A stretch of DNA of 64,000 bases, taken from Petunia secreta. Taxonomy: Eukaryota; Streptophyta; Magnoliopsida; Solanales; Solanaceae. Of the stretch, positions 33,582 through 43,721 are shown one piece after another. The position numbers and the translations under genes were made by a program. Where the stretch lies: assembly GCA_029990175.1 (NCBI GenBank), contig JARKIP010000053.1, positions 17,936,001 through 18,000,000 on the forward strand. The letters run 5' to 3'. The notes under the pieces are model-generated. The model was not told where the DNA came from and did no database searches. It saw only the letters and a list, made by a program, of their open reading frames with translations. Numbering within the stretch: position 1 is the stretch's first letter; every line of letters begins with the position of its first letter.

Positions 33582-35174
33582 CTAATTAGAATAATTTAGA
33601 CAGTCTCGAAAGTGAGAAGCATTCCTTAAATTTAAAGATCTTCCTCCCCATTTTTCCTCCTGATTTAAAGCTTGGTTGAAGTCTCCACTAACCAACCAAG
33701 GCCCTTTATAATTATCATAAACAGTCATTAGATATTTCCATAATAATTCTCTATGAATATAACATGTACTAGCATAAACAATAGAGATAAGCCAAGTAAA
33801 ATTAAGAGTAGGGTGAAGTACCTTAATCGTGGCATGCAACTCATTTCTATTAATATGAATGTCAGTGACATTCACATTTTCATTTTTCCATAGGAGAAAA
33901 ATTTGACCAGATCGACCCTCAGCAGGGATTTCAGCAAAATCTGTAAAGTCATACCTCACTCTAAAGTCATGGTGATCATCCATCTTGGTTTCTAATAGAG
34001 CTACAACAATAGGTTTATAAACTTCCAAAATAGCACCAAAATTCCTACGAAATTCTGGACTATGAGCACCCCTAGCATTCCAAACTATTATATTATTTTG
34101 TCCAATCATGTTAGAGTTTGCATTAACATTATGAGCAACTATGTCTTCATCAGTTCTCAAGGTAGGGTTGAGAACCACTGCATACTTCCACACTGCTTTG
34201 TTTGATGGGGCTCTCACATCTAAGGAGCATTTGAATAGATTCTTGTGACAAGTTAAGATTTTTTTCCTGTCTAGTCTTTCTTTGAATAGGAGAATTATTA
34301 TTTCCTTTAGGTTTGCAAATTCTGTGCGATTCTCCCTCCCCCTTAACACGACTTCTTGTTCCCTTCTCACGTTTTGCTCTTGTTCTAGTGGATTGTGATT
34401 GTTCCTTGGTGATGGTAGAGGAGCTGGTGGAGGAGGGACATCTATTTCCATTTGGGGTGGAGGATTGGGGTGTACATTTGTTGGATTCAAGTTCGGATAC
34501 ATCCCATTCCTGTATATTAATGCATGCATGGGCTGATTCAAGTTTAGGTCCCATGGTGTGAAGATAGGATTCTGTGGAGATAACACACGTGGGGGAAAAA
34601 TGGGAGATCCACTAGAGGTTGCTCTGGTAGTGGCATTCCCTGAAGAAATTGAGGCCACATGTTGTTCATATAATTTTGCATCGTGAGATGCATGCCCTCG
34701 CTCACAATTTGTGCAAGATATTGTGGGTTTTGTATGACCACAAAAGTTTGTTGTCCATTGAGTGCTATTGTATGACCCCATAATGTTGATTCCACCCACG
34801 ACTGAGGAGCTTGGAGTGGAGCTTGTGGTAGTGCAAAGATTAGAGGTTGATTTAATTGTGGATTTGCTTGATTCATTTGAGCATTGTTTTAGTGGTTTAA
34901 GTTGTTCATTTTCTTTTTCAGTTGGTGTTGCTTGAGCAGTTTCCTTACTAGTTTCCTTGATTTTTTCCTCGAGACTTGAAGATTTAGTTTGCCCATCTTG
35001 GTTTTTATAACTAGTTGAAGAAGTAATAGGAGTAGTGTTAATAGAAGAAACAATTGTCTTATTTTGCATGTAGGGTTGCGTGTTTTTAGGAGAGAAAGAT
35101 TGTGGAAAGGGGTCAGAAATATATGCAAGATCAATATTTATTTTTTGATTGGCTATCTTGGACGGTGAAGGCAA
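33582..35174 (-). pseudogene. LINE-1 ORF1 tail continuous with the ORF2 endonuclease
   Basis: A single 530-codon frame. Residues 1-270 are Ser/Thr/Pro-rich ORF1 tail. Residues 275-345 form a small conserved domain (LKEIIILLFKERLDRKK ... VVLNPTLRT). Residues 360-530 are the exonuclease-endonuclease-phosphatase domain: NIIVWNARGA (Asn), ALLETKM (catalytic Glu), SGDFNQAL (Asp, Asn). The endonuclease nicks the target for primed reverse transcription. No stop separates ORF1 tail from endonuclease, so this family may make one long polyprotein or the separating stop has been lost. The frame ends in a stop (LNYSN) before the final SDH motif, which appears in another frame (TYSDHNP at 33471). Confidence 0.8.
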
Positions 35175-35524
35175 ATCAGTGGATGTTTATGACATAGCAC
35201 AATCTCCAAACTTGGAATTCGTGGTTTGTTTAGTAGAAGAAATAGTTGAAGAGGATAAAGTAGTGGCAATGTTTATTTGTGTAGCCTTGTCAGGTCTAAT
35301 GCATGCCACAGGGTCAATGTGCATGTCATTTTGTAACATGCTTTGGCTCTCCATTGGACAAGTGGACGTGGGGACCTTTTTTGTCATGTAAGTATCCACG
35401 TATTTGGACATGTCATCACTATTAAACATTTCTCTTTTAGAATTTTTGGTCAAAAGATTTTGCATGCAAACCTTATGAATTTGGTTTGAATCCTCGAGTG
35501 TAACGACTGATGATGTGTCTCCTT

Positions 35525-35797
35525 TTATATTTGGTTATCTAGATCATCATTAGTAGTCATATTAAGGATATTGAGTTTATTAATTATTTTACTAATTAAA
35601 TTCTTAGGAGACCTAATACCATTGTCATTTACCACTCTATAGGTAGGCTTTAATTTAAGAGGAGGATGATGATACTTACCTGTCTCTGATGGACTGACCT
35701 TGCTTGTGAATGGAGCTAAATTAATATACTTTCCATTCAATGTCTGGATCTTCTTTTTCTTGAAGAACTGCACAGTTTGCCATTCATCCTCCCCCAT
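35525..35797 (-). pseudogene. LINE-1 ORF1 middle part
   Basis: A 90-codon piece beginning DEWQTVQFFKKKK, matching FEWQTVSFPEKKK in LINE-2. It follows the deletion described for the N-terminal part and is rich in Lys and Asn. It belongs to the linker of ORF1, with no catalytic domain. Confidence 0.65.
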
Positions 35798-35805
35798 CTT
35801 GGCTT

Positions 35806-36348
35806 TTAATTTAGGGTTTGGTGTGTTAGAGTTGAGAGGAGTAGGAATAGGATCAAGGTTGGTCCCTCAGTGAGGATTTTATGTAAGCTCTCATGCCTAG
35901 ATAATTTCGCAATGTAATAGTCGTCTCCTAAATCAATTAGTGGAAATTCCTCCTCCAAATTCCATGACTTCCTTAATTTCTCATAGATGTATTGATGATG
36001 TAGTATTTTCCCTTGTAATTTAAGGATTACGGAATTAATCCATGGAGAGTATATTCTTTGCTTCTCTTCTTGGGATAAAGAGATAGAATCCATTAATGCA
36101 TCTTCCTTCAACGGGTCAGATCGCATGGATATAATATTAGTTGATGGATTCACGAAATAGTCTGTAGGAGCTTGCGTAATAGTAGGAGTAGTTACCTTTT
36201 GTGAATAGGATGGTTTATCCAAGGAGGAGCCATGATTAGTGCATGCAAGAATGGATTGGCTACTTTTAGAAACATTTATGGAGGAATCAGGTGGTTTAGG
36301 GGGTGGATTCAATGTTGGTGGAGTAGGGTAATGTTGATTGGAAGCCAT
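35806..36348 (-). pseudogene. LINE-1 ORF1 N-terminal part (DUF4283), with deletion
   Basis: The 180-codon frame starts with a Pro-rich leader (PPTLNPPPKPPDSS), then the DUF4283 segment EEEFPLIDLGDDYYIAKLSRHESLHKILTEGP. At LTEGP it breaks off and resumes in the linker before the next frame, whereas LINE-2 continues with about 150 further residues containing the CCHC knuckle. LINE-1 thus lost about 400 bp including its zinc knuckle, and the junction shifts frame. Confidence 0.8.
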
Positions 36349-36460
36349 AGGAAGAGTAGTATTTTACTTTATTGAGCTAAGAAAAAGGGAAGGGGTTAGA
36401 GAGAAAGGGGAGGATTCTTAGCTCTACCAATAAACAAACAATTCAATAAAACCCTAAGTT

Positions 36461-36470
36461 AATAAAAGAA
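36461..36470. other. 10-bp island between two LINE target duplications
   Basis: Original genomic sequence left between the 5' duplication of LINE-1 (36448-36460) and the 3' duplication of LINE-2 (36471-36484). Confidence 0.8.
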
Positions 36471-36524
36471 GAAATGTACATTCTTTTTTTTTTTGGTAGA
36501 AACATGAGATAACATTAGATAAAA

Positions 36525-37838
36525 TCACGGAACATTACAGGTAGCGTTCATATGACTGTTACGAGAAGTCGTACCACTATTATTACAAGCAACAGTACTA
36601 GGGGAAGAAATGGCATTGAGCGCATTTAAATTCCCTAACGTAGACAACATAGCACAAATATTATCCAATGTCCTAATGACAAAAGAAGTGCCAACGCTAT
36701 CTTCCAACAAACATTGCTGGACAAAATCCGGCAGCACTGCATAGTGGATAGTAGGAGAGGTGGTGGACTGGTAGGAAGCTCCTTTAGCCAAGAGGTGAGC
36801 TACTCTATTTCCTTGCCGAAAATTATGCCGGATGGTTGGCATGTTCAGCTGGATCATCATTGACCTGCAATTTAAAACAATGGAAGCATAAGTAGGGGTG
36901 AGTTTATCAAGTAAGTGTAATAAATCAGTTGAGTTAGTTTCTACTTCTAACGAACTGAAATTCTGGTGGATTGCCAAGGTTAATACATGGAATAAGGCTA
37001 ATAGTTCAACGTGCATGTGATTGTGCCCATGAACTTTTTTGTGGAAACCTAGAATCCAATTTCCATTATTATTACGAAAAACACCTCCAACACTGGCTTT
37101 ATTCTGTAAATTTGAGTAAGCTCCGTCAATGTTGAGCTTGATTTTTCCTAGAGGAGGAGGAAACCAGGCTACTTTAATATTGAGATGACGTGCAGTTCTT
37201 ATATCCTTATCGGTAAGGAGGATGAATTCTAGGATTTTAGAATGAATATGCCTAAAGGTTATGGACTTGTCCAAATTGTTTATATTATTATTGTTACGGT
37301 TGAGCCATAGATTCCAAAGGGCAAATGATAAAAATTCATGCCAGTTGTAGTATTTTGAATTAAGCTTAGGGGAGAGATCCTTGATCTTAGGCATCCAATT
37401 TCTATGTTCGATAGGGTTCACATCAATAGAGCAACTAGCCCAAAAGTGTCTAGCAATAGGACAGTCCACAAAAATGTGGAAGAGATCCTCAATATTGGGT
37501 CTACAAACAGGACAGGTAGAATCTATATTAATTCCAATTTTATTCAAGTAGGAACGGGTAGGAAGTCTATTATGAAGGCATTGCCATAGAAAAAACTTAA
37601 TTTTATTGAGAGTATTGAGAGACCAAATCCAGTTAAAGTCTTGGCTAATGGGAGCCTGAGTTTCAATTATACCATAAGTGGACTTGAGAGAGAAAAGCCC
37701 GTTACTATTAAGAGTCCATACAGGGTAATCAATATCAGATTGACTAGTATGGGGGGGGGGGAGGGTGGAGGTGGGTAAAGTAATTAATAATGTCATCAGG
37801 TAATTCAAAAGATAATCTGCCTGGATTATTGATAGCAT
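36525..37838 (-). pseudogene. LINE-2 zinc-binding region and ribonuclease H
   Basis: A continuous 437-codon frame. Residues 60-130 hold the zf-RVT block (IKFFLWQCLHNRLPTRSYLN, CPVCRPNIEDLFHIFVDCPIA). Residues 230-370 are RNase H with LNIDGAYSN (Asp) and HVELLALFHVL (Glu), but the third acidic position is Asn (VETNSTD for ETDST), so catalysis is probably lost. A G13 run near 37751-37763 precedes the frame. Confidence 0.85.
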
Positions 37839-38244
37839 CAGCTACTTTTAAGTTGGTTTCATACAGGGTTAGGGGACCACTAATAGATTGCCCGATGTGA
37901 ATTCTATTAGGGAGCCAACTTTGATTCCAAAAAGATATAGATTTACCATTACCCAGTATCCAGTGGGAGTGGTCATTACCATTTGGCCAAACTGTAGAAA
38001 TATTATTCCAGATAAAAGATTTGGACTGAGTAACTCGATTAAAAACATATTAATTACTAACTACTCGGGCCCAAAGAGAGGTGGGGCAAGAAAAACAACG
38101 CCAAGCTAGACTAGTTAAGGCTAAGTTTTTAGTTTTAGCTTTGGTTATGGCTAGGCCTCCCAGATGCTTAGGTTTAGTAACTGTATTCCAAGAGATAAGA
38201 TGAAGCTTTTTCTTAGAAGAAGTAGTACCCCATAAGAAGTTTCT

Positions 38245-39416
38245 TTAGATTTTATCCACTGTCTTGAGAGTTTTGGAGGGAAGCAAATGATATTGCATTA
38301 TGTGGTTTGGGATTGTATTCAGAGTTGACTTGATAAGAGTCGTCCTCCCAGCAATATTGAGAAAATTAGTTTTCCAATTTGAGAGTTTTGATTGGAGATT
38401 ATCTATAAGGAATTGGTAATCTTTATGTCTTGGTTTACAAGTAAGCATAGGAAAACCAAGATATTTACCAAAAGACTTACTAATACTCATTTCTAGGATG
38501 GAACCCAGGTGATTTGCTACACTTGAAGTAACATTTCGAGAGAAAACTATTTTTGATTTTGAAGTATTGACTTTTTCCCCAGAGAGGTCACAAAATAGGT
38601 CTAGGGTTTCTTTAATTGAGTAAACCGACTTTTCATTTGCCTTAGACATAAAAGTAAGATCATCCGCAAATAGTAGATGGGAAATTTCAGGACCTTGTGG
38701 CAAAATTTTGATAGGATTCCAAATGTTAAGGTCCACATTATAGTTAATATAGATGGAAAGAAGTTCAAGACATAATATAAAGATATAGGGGGACATGGGA
38801 TCGCCTTGTCGAATGCCCCTAGTGGGGTTGAAAGATGGTGTCTTTGATCCATTAACAATGATTGAAATAGATGAGGAGCAAACACAGGATAAAATGAGCT
38901 TAGAGATCCTAGGAGGGAATTTAAAGAAAGCTAGCATGGTACGAATGAATGACCATTCAAGATGATCAAAAGCCTTCTCAAGGTCTATTTTGACCAGCAT
39001 TTCACCTTTAACTCCTTTCATATGAGAGAATTTACTTAAAATTTCCTGAATTATAATGGCATTATCAGAAGCTCTTCTATTTTTCAGAAAACTAGATTGA
39101 CAGGGACTGATCAAACCGTCTAGATGAGGTTTGATGCGATTTGAGATAATTTTAATAATGATCTTATAAATTGTGTTGCACAAACCTATAGGGCGAATTT
39201 TTTTGAGATTAACTGCATTTTCAAATTTAGGAATTAAGCAGAGATAAGTAGAATTTGCATGTTGGGGAATATTACTCGAAGAGAAAACTTGATAACAAAA
39301 AGTTTTGACTGAGGGGCCAATGATGTCCCAATATTTCTAGAAGAAAAAAGGATGTAGCCCATCAGGACCAGGAGCTTTGTAAGGTTGAAAGGAAAAGACT
39401 GCCTGAGTAATCTCAT
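38245..39416 (-). pseudogene. LINE-2 reverse transcriptase
   Basis: The main frame 39183-38245 (312 codons) contains IDLEKAFDHLEWSFI, RGIRQGDPMSPYIF and LLFADDLTFMSKA with both catalytic Asp residues, followed by the thumb (KYLGFPMLTCKPRHKDYQFL, NIAGRTTLIKSTL). Fingers lie in other frames up to about 39416 (PGPDGLHPF-like). Frameshifts at about 39190 and a TAG near 39338 interrupt it. Confidence 0.85.
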
Positions 39417-39672
39417 TGTCAGTTAAGGAACGGTCGAGATTTGAAAGATCTATTTTATTATACCAAGTAGAGCCAACCTTAAGGGGATTTATTTTTCTAG
39501 ATAGATGGCTAGTGCTAAAGAGGTCTTCAAAGTAAGAGATAACATGGTTAACTACCGCAGTTTGATAAAAAATAAGATTACCATTATCATCCTGAAAATG
39601 AGTAATTTTATTTTTCCTACGACGATTTAGGGTAGTAACTTGAAAGAATTTTGTGTTAGCGTCCCCCTGATT

Positions 39673-40703
39673 TTACCAATTATCTCTAGATTTGAGGCGC
39701 CAAAATTCTTTCTTATTTTTTAAAAGGTTATTAAAATCAGTCACCAATTTGTCTTCTAAATTTTGGAGGAAGTAGCTAGTAGAATATCTAGGAGAGGACT
39801 GAATACCATTAATCCTGGCAAGAAGAATAGATTTTTCTTTGAAAATATTGCCAAATACAGTTTTGTTCCAGGTAGTGATCTCATCCTCGAAAATTTTAGA
39901 GGCCTCGTAGAAAGGATTGTTCAACCAAGCAGAATTAACAATGTTGCTAAAATCTGGATGTGAAGCCCACATAGTTTCTAATCTAAACGGTTTCCTACCA
40001 TTATTATTAGGCTTTTTATTAAGACTAATAAGAATAGGATGATGATCAGAGTAGGTCTTAGGCAAGTGAATTACTGACGCATCTTTAAACATTGTAATCC
40101 AATCATTATTGGCTAAGCACCTATCTAATCGTTCTATTATAAGGTTAGCTTTATGTTTACTATGATTGGACCAAGTATACCTAGGGCTCTTAAACCCTAG
40201 GTCAACCAGCTTACAGTAGTTGATGCAATTCCAGAAACTACAACCAGTTTACAGTAGTTGATGCAATTCCAGAAACTATTAGCATTTTTAACAACAATAG
40301 GTCTACCTCCAAATTTGTCATTTTGAGATAAAATTTGGTTAAAATCACCTCCAATAAGCCAGGGACCCTTATAACTATCATATAGATTAGCTAAATCATG
40401 CCATAATATATTACGATTTATACAAGAGTTACTAGCATAAATAGTAGAAAAAAGCCAAGGAATTTGAAAAGAAGAATTATTTACCTTGATCATGGCATGA
40501 ACCTCATTTCCTTTGATGTTAACATTTGTTACAGTATCTATGTCAGTTTTCCAAAGCAGCACAATTCCACCAGAACAACCAATTGCTGGGACTTCAGTAT
40601 AATCAGTGAAATCAAATCTAACTCGTAGGTCATGATGGTCGTCCATTTTAGTCTCAAGAAGAGCTACTACGACTGGCTTATGAATATCAAGGAGCCACCT
40701 CAA
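39673..40703 (-). pseudogene. LINE-2 endonuclease
   Basis: Frame 40703-40197 holds ALLETKMDDHHD (catalytic Glu) and IGGDFNQIL (Asp, Asn). A 38-bp tandem duplication (40203-40278) then shifts the frame. The C-terminal part continues at 40092-39673 with TYSDHHPILISL (final Asp and His). The active-site residues survive but the domain cannot be translated through. Confidence 0.85.
40203..40278. repeat. 38-bp tandem duplication in the LINE-2 endonuclease
   Basis: Units 40203-40240 and 40241-40278 begin CAACCAG and end CCAGAAACTA, with one C/T difference. Thirty-eight is not a multiple of three, so the duplication itself is the frameshift. LINE-1 has a single copy. Confidence 0.93.
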
Positions 40704-41713
40704 AATTCCTATTAAATTTTGGATTATGGGTTCCTCTATCGTTCCAAATTATAATAGTAAGCTGCCTATTCATGTTAACCATATTATTAGGGTTAGGGTT
40801 TAAATCATGTAACATATCCATTTCTGGATCAGTTCTGAGAGTTGGGTTCAATACTACTGCGTATTTCCCCAAAATCCGATTTGCAGGTGCCCTCACATCT
40901 AGTGAGCACTTGTAAAGGGAGTGACGACCAGTGAAAATTACCTTTTTGTCTACCCTTTCCTTGAATAACACGATAGCTATTTTCTTTAGGTTTACGAACT
41001 CCACTTGACTCTCCCTCCCCCTTGCTGCAATTTGTTCTATCACTCTCCCCACGTTTCCTTCTGGTTCTTGTGCATTGTGATGGTGTTCTGGAGAAGGAGG
41101 TGGCACTGGTGGTGGGGGTATGTCCATCTGGATGGGTGGTTGGGGAGGAGGGTTCAGAATTTCCATCTGCATGGGGGGCACATTCACTCCCAAGTTGTTC
41201 ATCCGGGGTGCCATAACATTCTCCATTCTTTGACCCTGTAGTGGTTGATTCTGCACTAAGTCCCAAGGGATGAAGATCGGGTTCTCCGAAGGAAGAACAC
41301 GTGGTGGAAAAAAAGGGAAGGTCGTGCAGTGGTGGTTCCTGATGATACATTCCTTGCATGAATTGTGGCCACATGTTGTTCATATAATTTTGCATCGTAA
41401 GATGCATTCCTTCGCTTACAATTGATGCAAGATAAGCAGGGTTTTGTATCACAACAAGAGCTGGTTGTCCTAAGATTTATATTGGGATCGATATCGCATG
41501 ACCCCAGAGAGTCGACTGCAACCATGACTGTGGAACGAGATTCTGTGGAGGAGGGAGAGTAAAAATCATTAGTTGGAGTAGAGGAGGTAGTTGGTTTAGT
41601 TGAGGGATCATGTTTGGATTCATTGTGGTTATTCTTTTATTTCTTAACTGATGTTGCTTGAATAACTCCTTCACTTGGAGTTGTAGACGTTTCTTGGTAG
41701 AAGACTTCTTCAT
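40687..41713 (-). pseudogene. LINE-2 ORF1 tail (Pro/Gln-rich)
   Basis: Overlapping frames 41713-41477, 41525-41256, 41452-40829 and 41256-40687 together match the ORF1 tail of LINE-1: NYMNNMWPQFMQGM, the Pro-rich stretch PPPVPPPSPE, then LKKIAIVLFKERVDKK and VVLNPTLRTD just before the endonuclease. No catalytic function is known. At least three frameshifts. Confidence 0.7.
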
Positions 41714-41998
41714 TAGAGTGTAGGGTTATAGAGTGAGAGGGAGTAGAAGTGGTGTAATCATTTTGCATGGTCAATGACTTGCTCGAGTTGCCAAAGTTGG
41801 TCATAGGTAAAAGTGGACAGGCTTTAGAATTGGGAGTGTCAGTAGGGTAGATAGTGGAAGTGGCTTGGGTGGGCGGTAAACTGTGAGGAGGAGTATTACT
41901 TACACGACAAAAGGGTGTAGAAGAATAAATTTCGGGAATTGTATACTCATTGTCAGAATTTGTTGGAGTGGGTATAGTGGTTGTCTTGTTTTAAATGT

Positions 41999-43109
41999 TT
42001 ATAATATAGGATTTTTGGTTGGCAAGTCCTCGTGGGCAATGGGGCCCATTATTGCGTCATCTAGTAAAGCTGAAGAGGACTTAGGAAATGTCGAATTTTG
42101 CATGGCTTCGTTTGGTGAAATACTGGGAACATTTTCATTAGCTAAGGACAAATCATTTACTAGGGAATTATCAACGAACATTTCATTACCAATAGTATTA
42201 ATAGAAGTGTCTTGATTAAGGAGGATTAAAGTAGAAAATTTGTTTTTAAATGTTATAGGAGTAGATAAAACTTTATGAGTTTTTGATATATTAGGAATTT
42301 CCTTAAAGTAAGAATAATTAGAGGACATACCTGGCCGCTTACCATTTGTGGTTGCATTGGGTGATGCTAAGGACGCCTGTTTGGAGGAATTAATATTAAA
42401 AGAAGATTTCGAAATTGTAGGTTGAATTTTTTGATTTTTTTCTTTTCTGGAAAAGAGACAGTTTGCCATTCAAAAACCTCTTCTTTTGTTTTTAATTTCT
42501 GATGATGAGTGGTTTGGGTGTTTGATGAAGTAGAGGGAAGATCATTAGGGATAGAGTACGGACAAGAATTTTGAAGATGGCTTAAACGACCACAACTTTT
42601 ACATAGGAGGTTTTCACCTTCATAAATAACACATTGTTTGTGATGCTTAATCAAAATACATCTTTTAACTGTAATATCCAAGGGGACTTCGATGCACAAC
42701 CTGGCATACCTAGCTCGAAGAGCTGTTGATTTTTTGAAGTCAATTTTTAATAGTTTGCCTAGGTTATTGCCTATTTTCTTCAGTACACCTTTATCGAAAA
42801 ATTCCGTAAGCAGGTTTGGAAGACGTATCCAAATAGCAGTAGACAAAAGCTTCACATCATATGCAACAAAATTTGGTTCCCAGCATCAAATAGTTAGGAA
42901 GAAACCATTCACAAACCAGGGCCCTTCAGTTAAAACTTTATGCAGGCTTTCATGCTTTTGAAATTTTGCAATATAGAAATCTTCTCCTAAATCAATTAGT
43001 GGAAATTCTTCTGGAAGTTTCCACATCTGCTTGAGCTTTTTATTTAAATATTGGTGATATAGACGCTTCCCATCAACTTGATTATGACATAATTTAACCA
43101 AGGAGAATA
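41999..43109 (-). pseudogene. LINE-2 ORF1 core (DUF4283 and CCHC knuckle)
   Basis: Frames from 43106 downward contain DUF4283 (EEFPLIDLGEDFYIAKFQKHES, LTEGPWFVNGFFLTI), then at 42855-42367 IWIRLPNLLTEFFD and the knuckle CKSCGRLSHLQNSC, then a linker to 41999. This is the RNA-binding ORF1 protein of the LINE. The 5' part of the same gene lies on the far side of the CACTA element at 51339-51599. Confidence 0.8.
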
Positions 43110-43140
43110 CACTACTAAAAATCAGGGCTTTTCCGACCGC
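43110..43140. repeat. CACTA left terminal inverted repeat and start of subterminal repeats
   Basis: CACTACTAAAAATCAGGGCT, then TTTTCCGACCGC. It pairs with the right terminus (51308-51338) with a few mismatches. Confidence 0.9.
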
Positions 43141-43721
43141 CCATACGGTCGGACAACGGTCGGCTCGGTCGGACAACGGTCGCCTAGCCGACCGTTATCC
43201 GACCAAACAAGGCGGTCGGCTACATAGTCTTCGCACACAGATCTCCGACCGACGCGGCGGAGCTCGGACCGAAATTCGGTCGGCCAGCGGTCGCCTAATT
43301 TAATTTCTGGAAAAAAATATAATGAACTAGGCGACCGACGCGGTGGGAGATTGCAAAAATATGGGAATTTTTTTTTTTGAGCTGGGCGACCGCGGCGGTG
43401 GGAGATTGCAAAAATCTGGGAAATTTTTTTTTGAGCTGGGCGACAGCGGCGGTGGGAAATTGCAATTTCTAGGCAAAAAAATACCCAGATTTCGGACCGA
43501 TGTGGTCGGAAATTTGGGTAAAACCCGCAATAAAAAACCTGCAATTAGAGCTACCACTTGCAAAAAACAGTAAAAACAACATCCAGAAGAAGAGTAGGCT
43601 TGTACAAGCCTTAATAATAGTCTAAACAAGGCTTATTGCCTTTAAACTGAAACTTTAACAATTTACACAACATCAATAATTCATAGCGATCCAAACAAGT
43701 TAATACATGTCTAAAACAAGT

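Larger units (their letters stand above)
29858..36447 (-). mobile_element. L1-type LINE with RNase H (LINE-1), about 6.6 kb
   Basis: Minus-strand order is 5' UTR, ORF1, endonuclease, RT, zinc-binding region, RNase H, then a poly(A) stub (T9 on the plus strand at 29856-29864). Flanks AAAAACCTAAGTT (29845-29857) and AAAACCCTAAGTT (36448-36460) form a 13-bp target duplication with one mismatch, so the insertion is full length. A ribonuclease H after the RT is found in several plant L1 lineages. ORFs are long but broken by frameshifts, so the copy is moderately old and inactive. Confidence 0.88.

Noticed and set aside
43130..43300. Regular spaced repeats suggesting a CRISPR-like array
   Set aside because: This is a plant transposon terminus with short, irregular, inverted words, no equal spacers and no associated genes.
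43343..43573. Gly-rich frame at the CACTA left end with repeated motif
   Set aside because: It reads through the subterminal CGGCGGTGGG repeats, so it is repeat DNA, not a gene.
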